Shown here piece by piece: positions 5,975-6,018 of a stretch of DNA of 6,018 nt. A program made the position numbers and the translations under genes. How positions within the stretch are numbered: position 1 is the first letter of the stretch; the number at the start of each line of letters is the position of its first letter. The notes under the pieces are model-generated. The model saw nothing but the letters and a program-made list of their open reading frames with translations. It was not told where the DNA came from and did no database searches. The DNA comes from an uncultured Clostridia bacterium (lineage in GTDB: Bacteria > Bacillota > Clostridia > Oscillospirales > Acutalibacteraceae), in NCBI GenBank assembly GCA_946004305.1, contig CAMFZJ010000077.1, positions 1 through 6,018 of the forward strand. The letters run 5' to 3'.

Positions 5975-6018
5975 CTGTCTCTTATACACATCTCCGAGCC
6001 CACGAGACGTAGAGGAAT
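5975..6018 (+). other. Untrimmed Illumina Nextera adapter (artefact, not genomic)
   Basis: Positions 5975-5993 are the 19-bp Tn5 mosaic end CTGTCTCTTATACACATCT. Positions 5994-6008 are CCGAGCCCACGAGAC, the standard Nextera read-through sequence. Positions 6009-6016 (GTAGAGGA) fit an 8-base i7 index, which from memory equals N712. The final AT (6017-6018) matches the first bases of the P7 segment that follows the index. Every element is in the right order with no mismatch, so this is library adapter assembled onto the contig end. The genomic sequence ends at 5974. Confidence 0.98.

Noticed and set aside
5975..5993. Tn5 end as evidence of a mobile element
   Set aside because: The mosaic end is followed directly by Nextera linker, index and P7 bases, so it is a sequencing adapter and not an IS50/Tn5 insertion.

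Overview
The window looks like one complete short assembly contig from a low-GC, Gram-positive anaerobe, most likely a gut-type Clostridia (Oscillospiraceae/Ruminococcaceae or a relative). The reasons are AT-rich third positions, strong AGGAGG-type ribosome binding sites, compact operons, U-tract terminators, and the sequence flavour of the ilv proteins. The genus-level placement is an inference. All five confident genes lie on the + strand.

Region 1 (1-2500) is a metal-efflux operon. A 26-bp palindrome (17-42) resembling an SmtB/ZiaR operator precedes a 100-aa ArsR/SmtB repressor. The repressor has a textbook alpha-5 zinc site (D84, H86, H97, E100) and no cysteine. Eight bases after its stop comes a 682-aa P1B-type ATPase with an N-terminal DCxxC metal-binding domain, the CPC membrane motif and a TM8 Asp, which is the Zn/Cd/Pb exporter pattern. 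The repressor would release the operator when zinc (or Cd/Co/Pb) rises, so the pump is made. A strong terminator closes the unit.

Region 2 (2482-5857) is a branched-chain amino-acid operon, ilvB-ilvN-ilvC. It encodes acetolactate synthase catalytic and regulatory subunits and ketol-acid reductoisomerase, the first two shared steps to valine, leucine and isoleucine. Its promoter (TTTACT, 17 bp, perfect TATAAT) overlaps the tail of the preceding terminator, so the leader is only about 48 nt and has no room for a T-box or peptide attenuator. A 12-bp-stem terminator follows ilvC. Feedback control probably acts through the ACT-domain subunit, which keeps the valine-site residues N11, G14 and N29.

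Region 3 (5858-6018) is the contig end. It has about 117 bp with a possible convergent gene tail on the - strand, then 44 bp of untrimmed Illumina Nextera adapter (Tn5 mosaic end, index and first two bases of the next segment). The last 44 bases are a library artefact, not genome.

I found no new biological system. The most useful observations are the adapter contamination, a ketol-acid reductoisomerase cofactor loop suggesting NADH use, an acetolactate synthase with several natural substitutions at herbicide/substrate-specificity positions, and the well-preserved metal operator.
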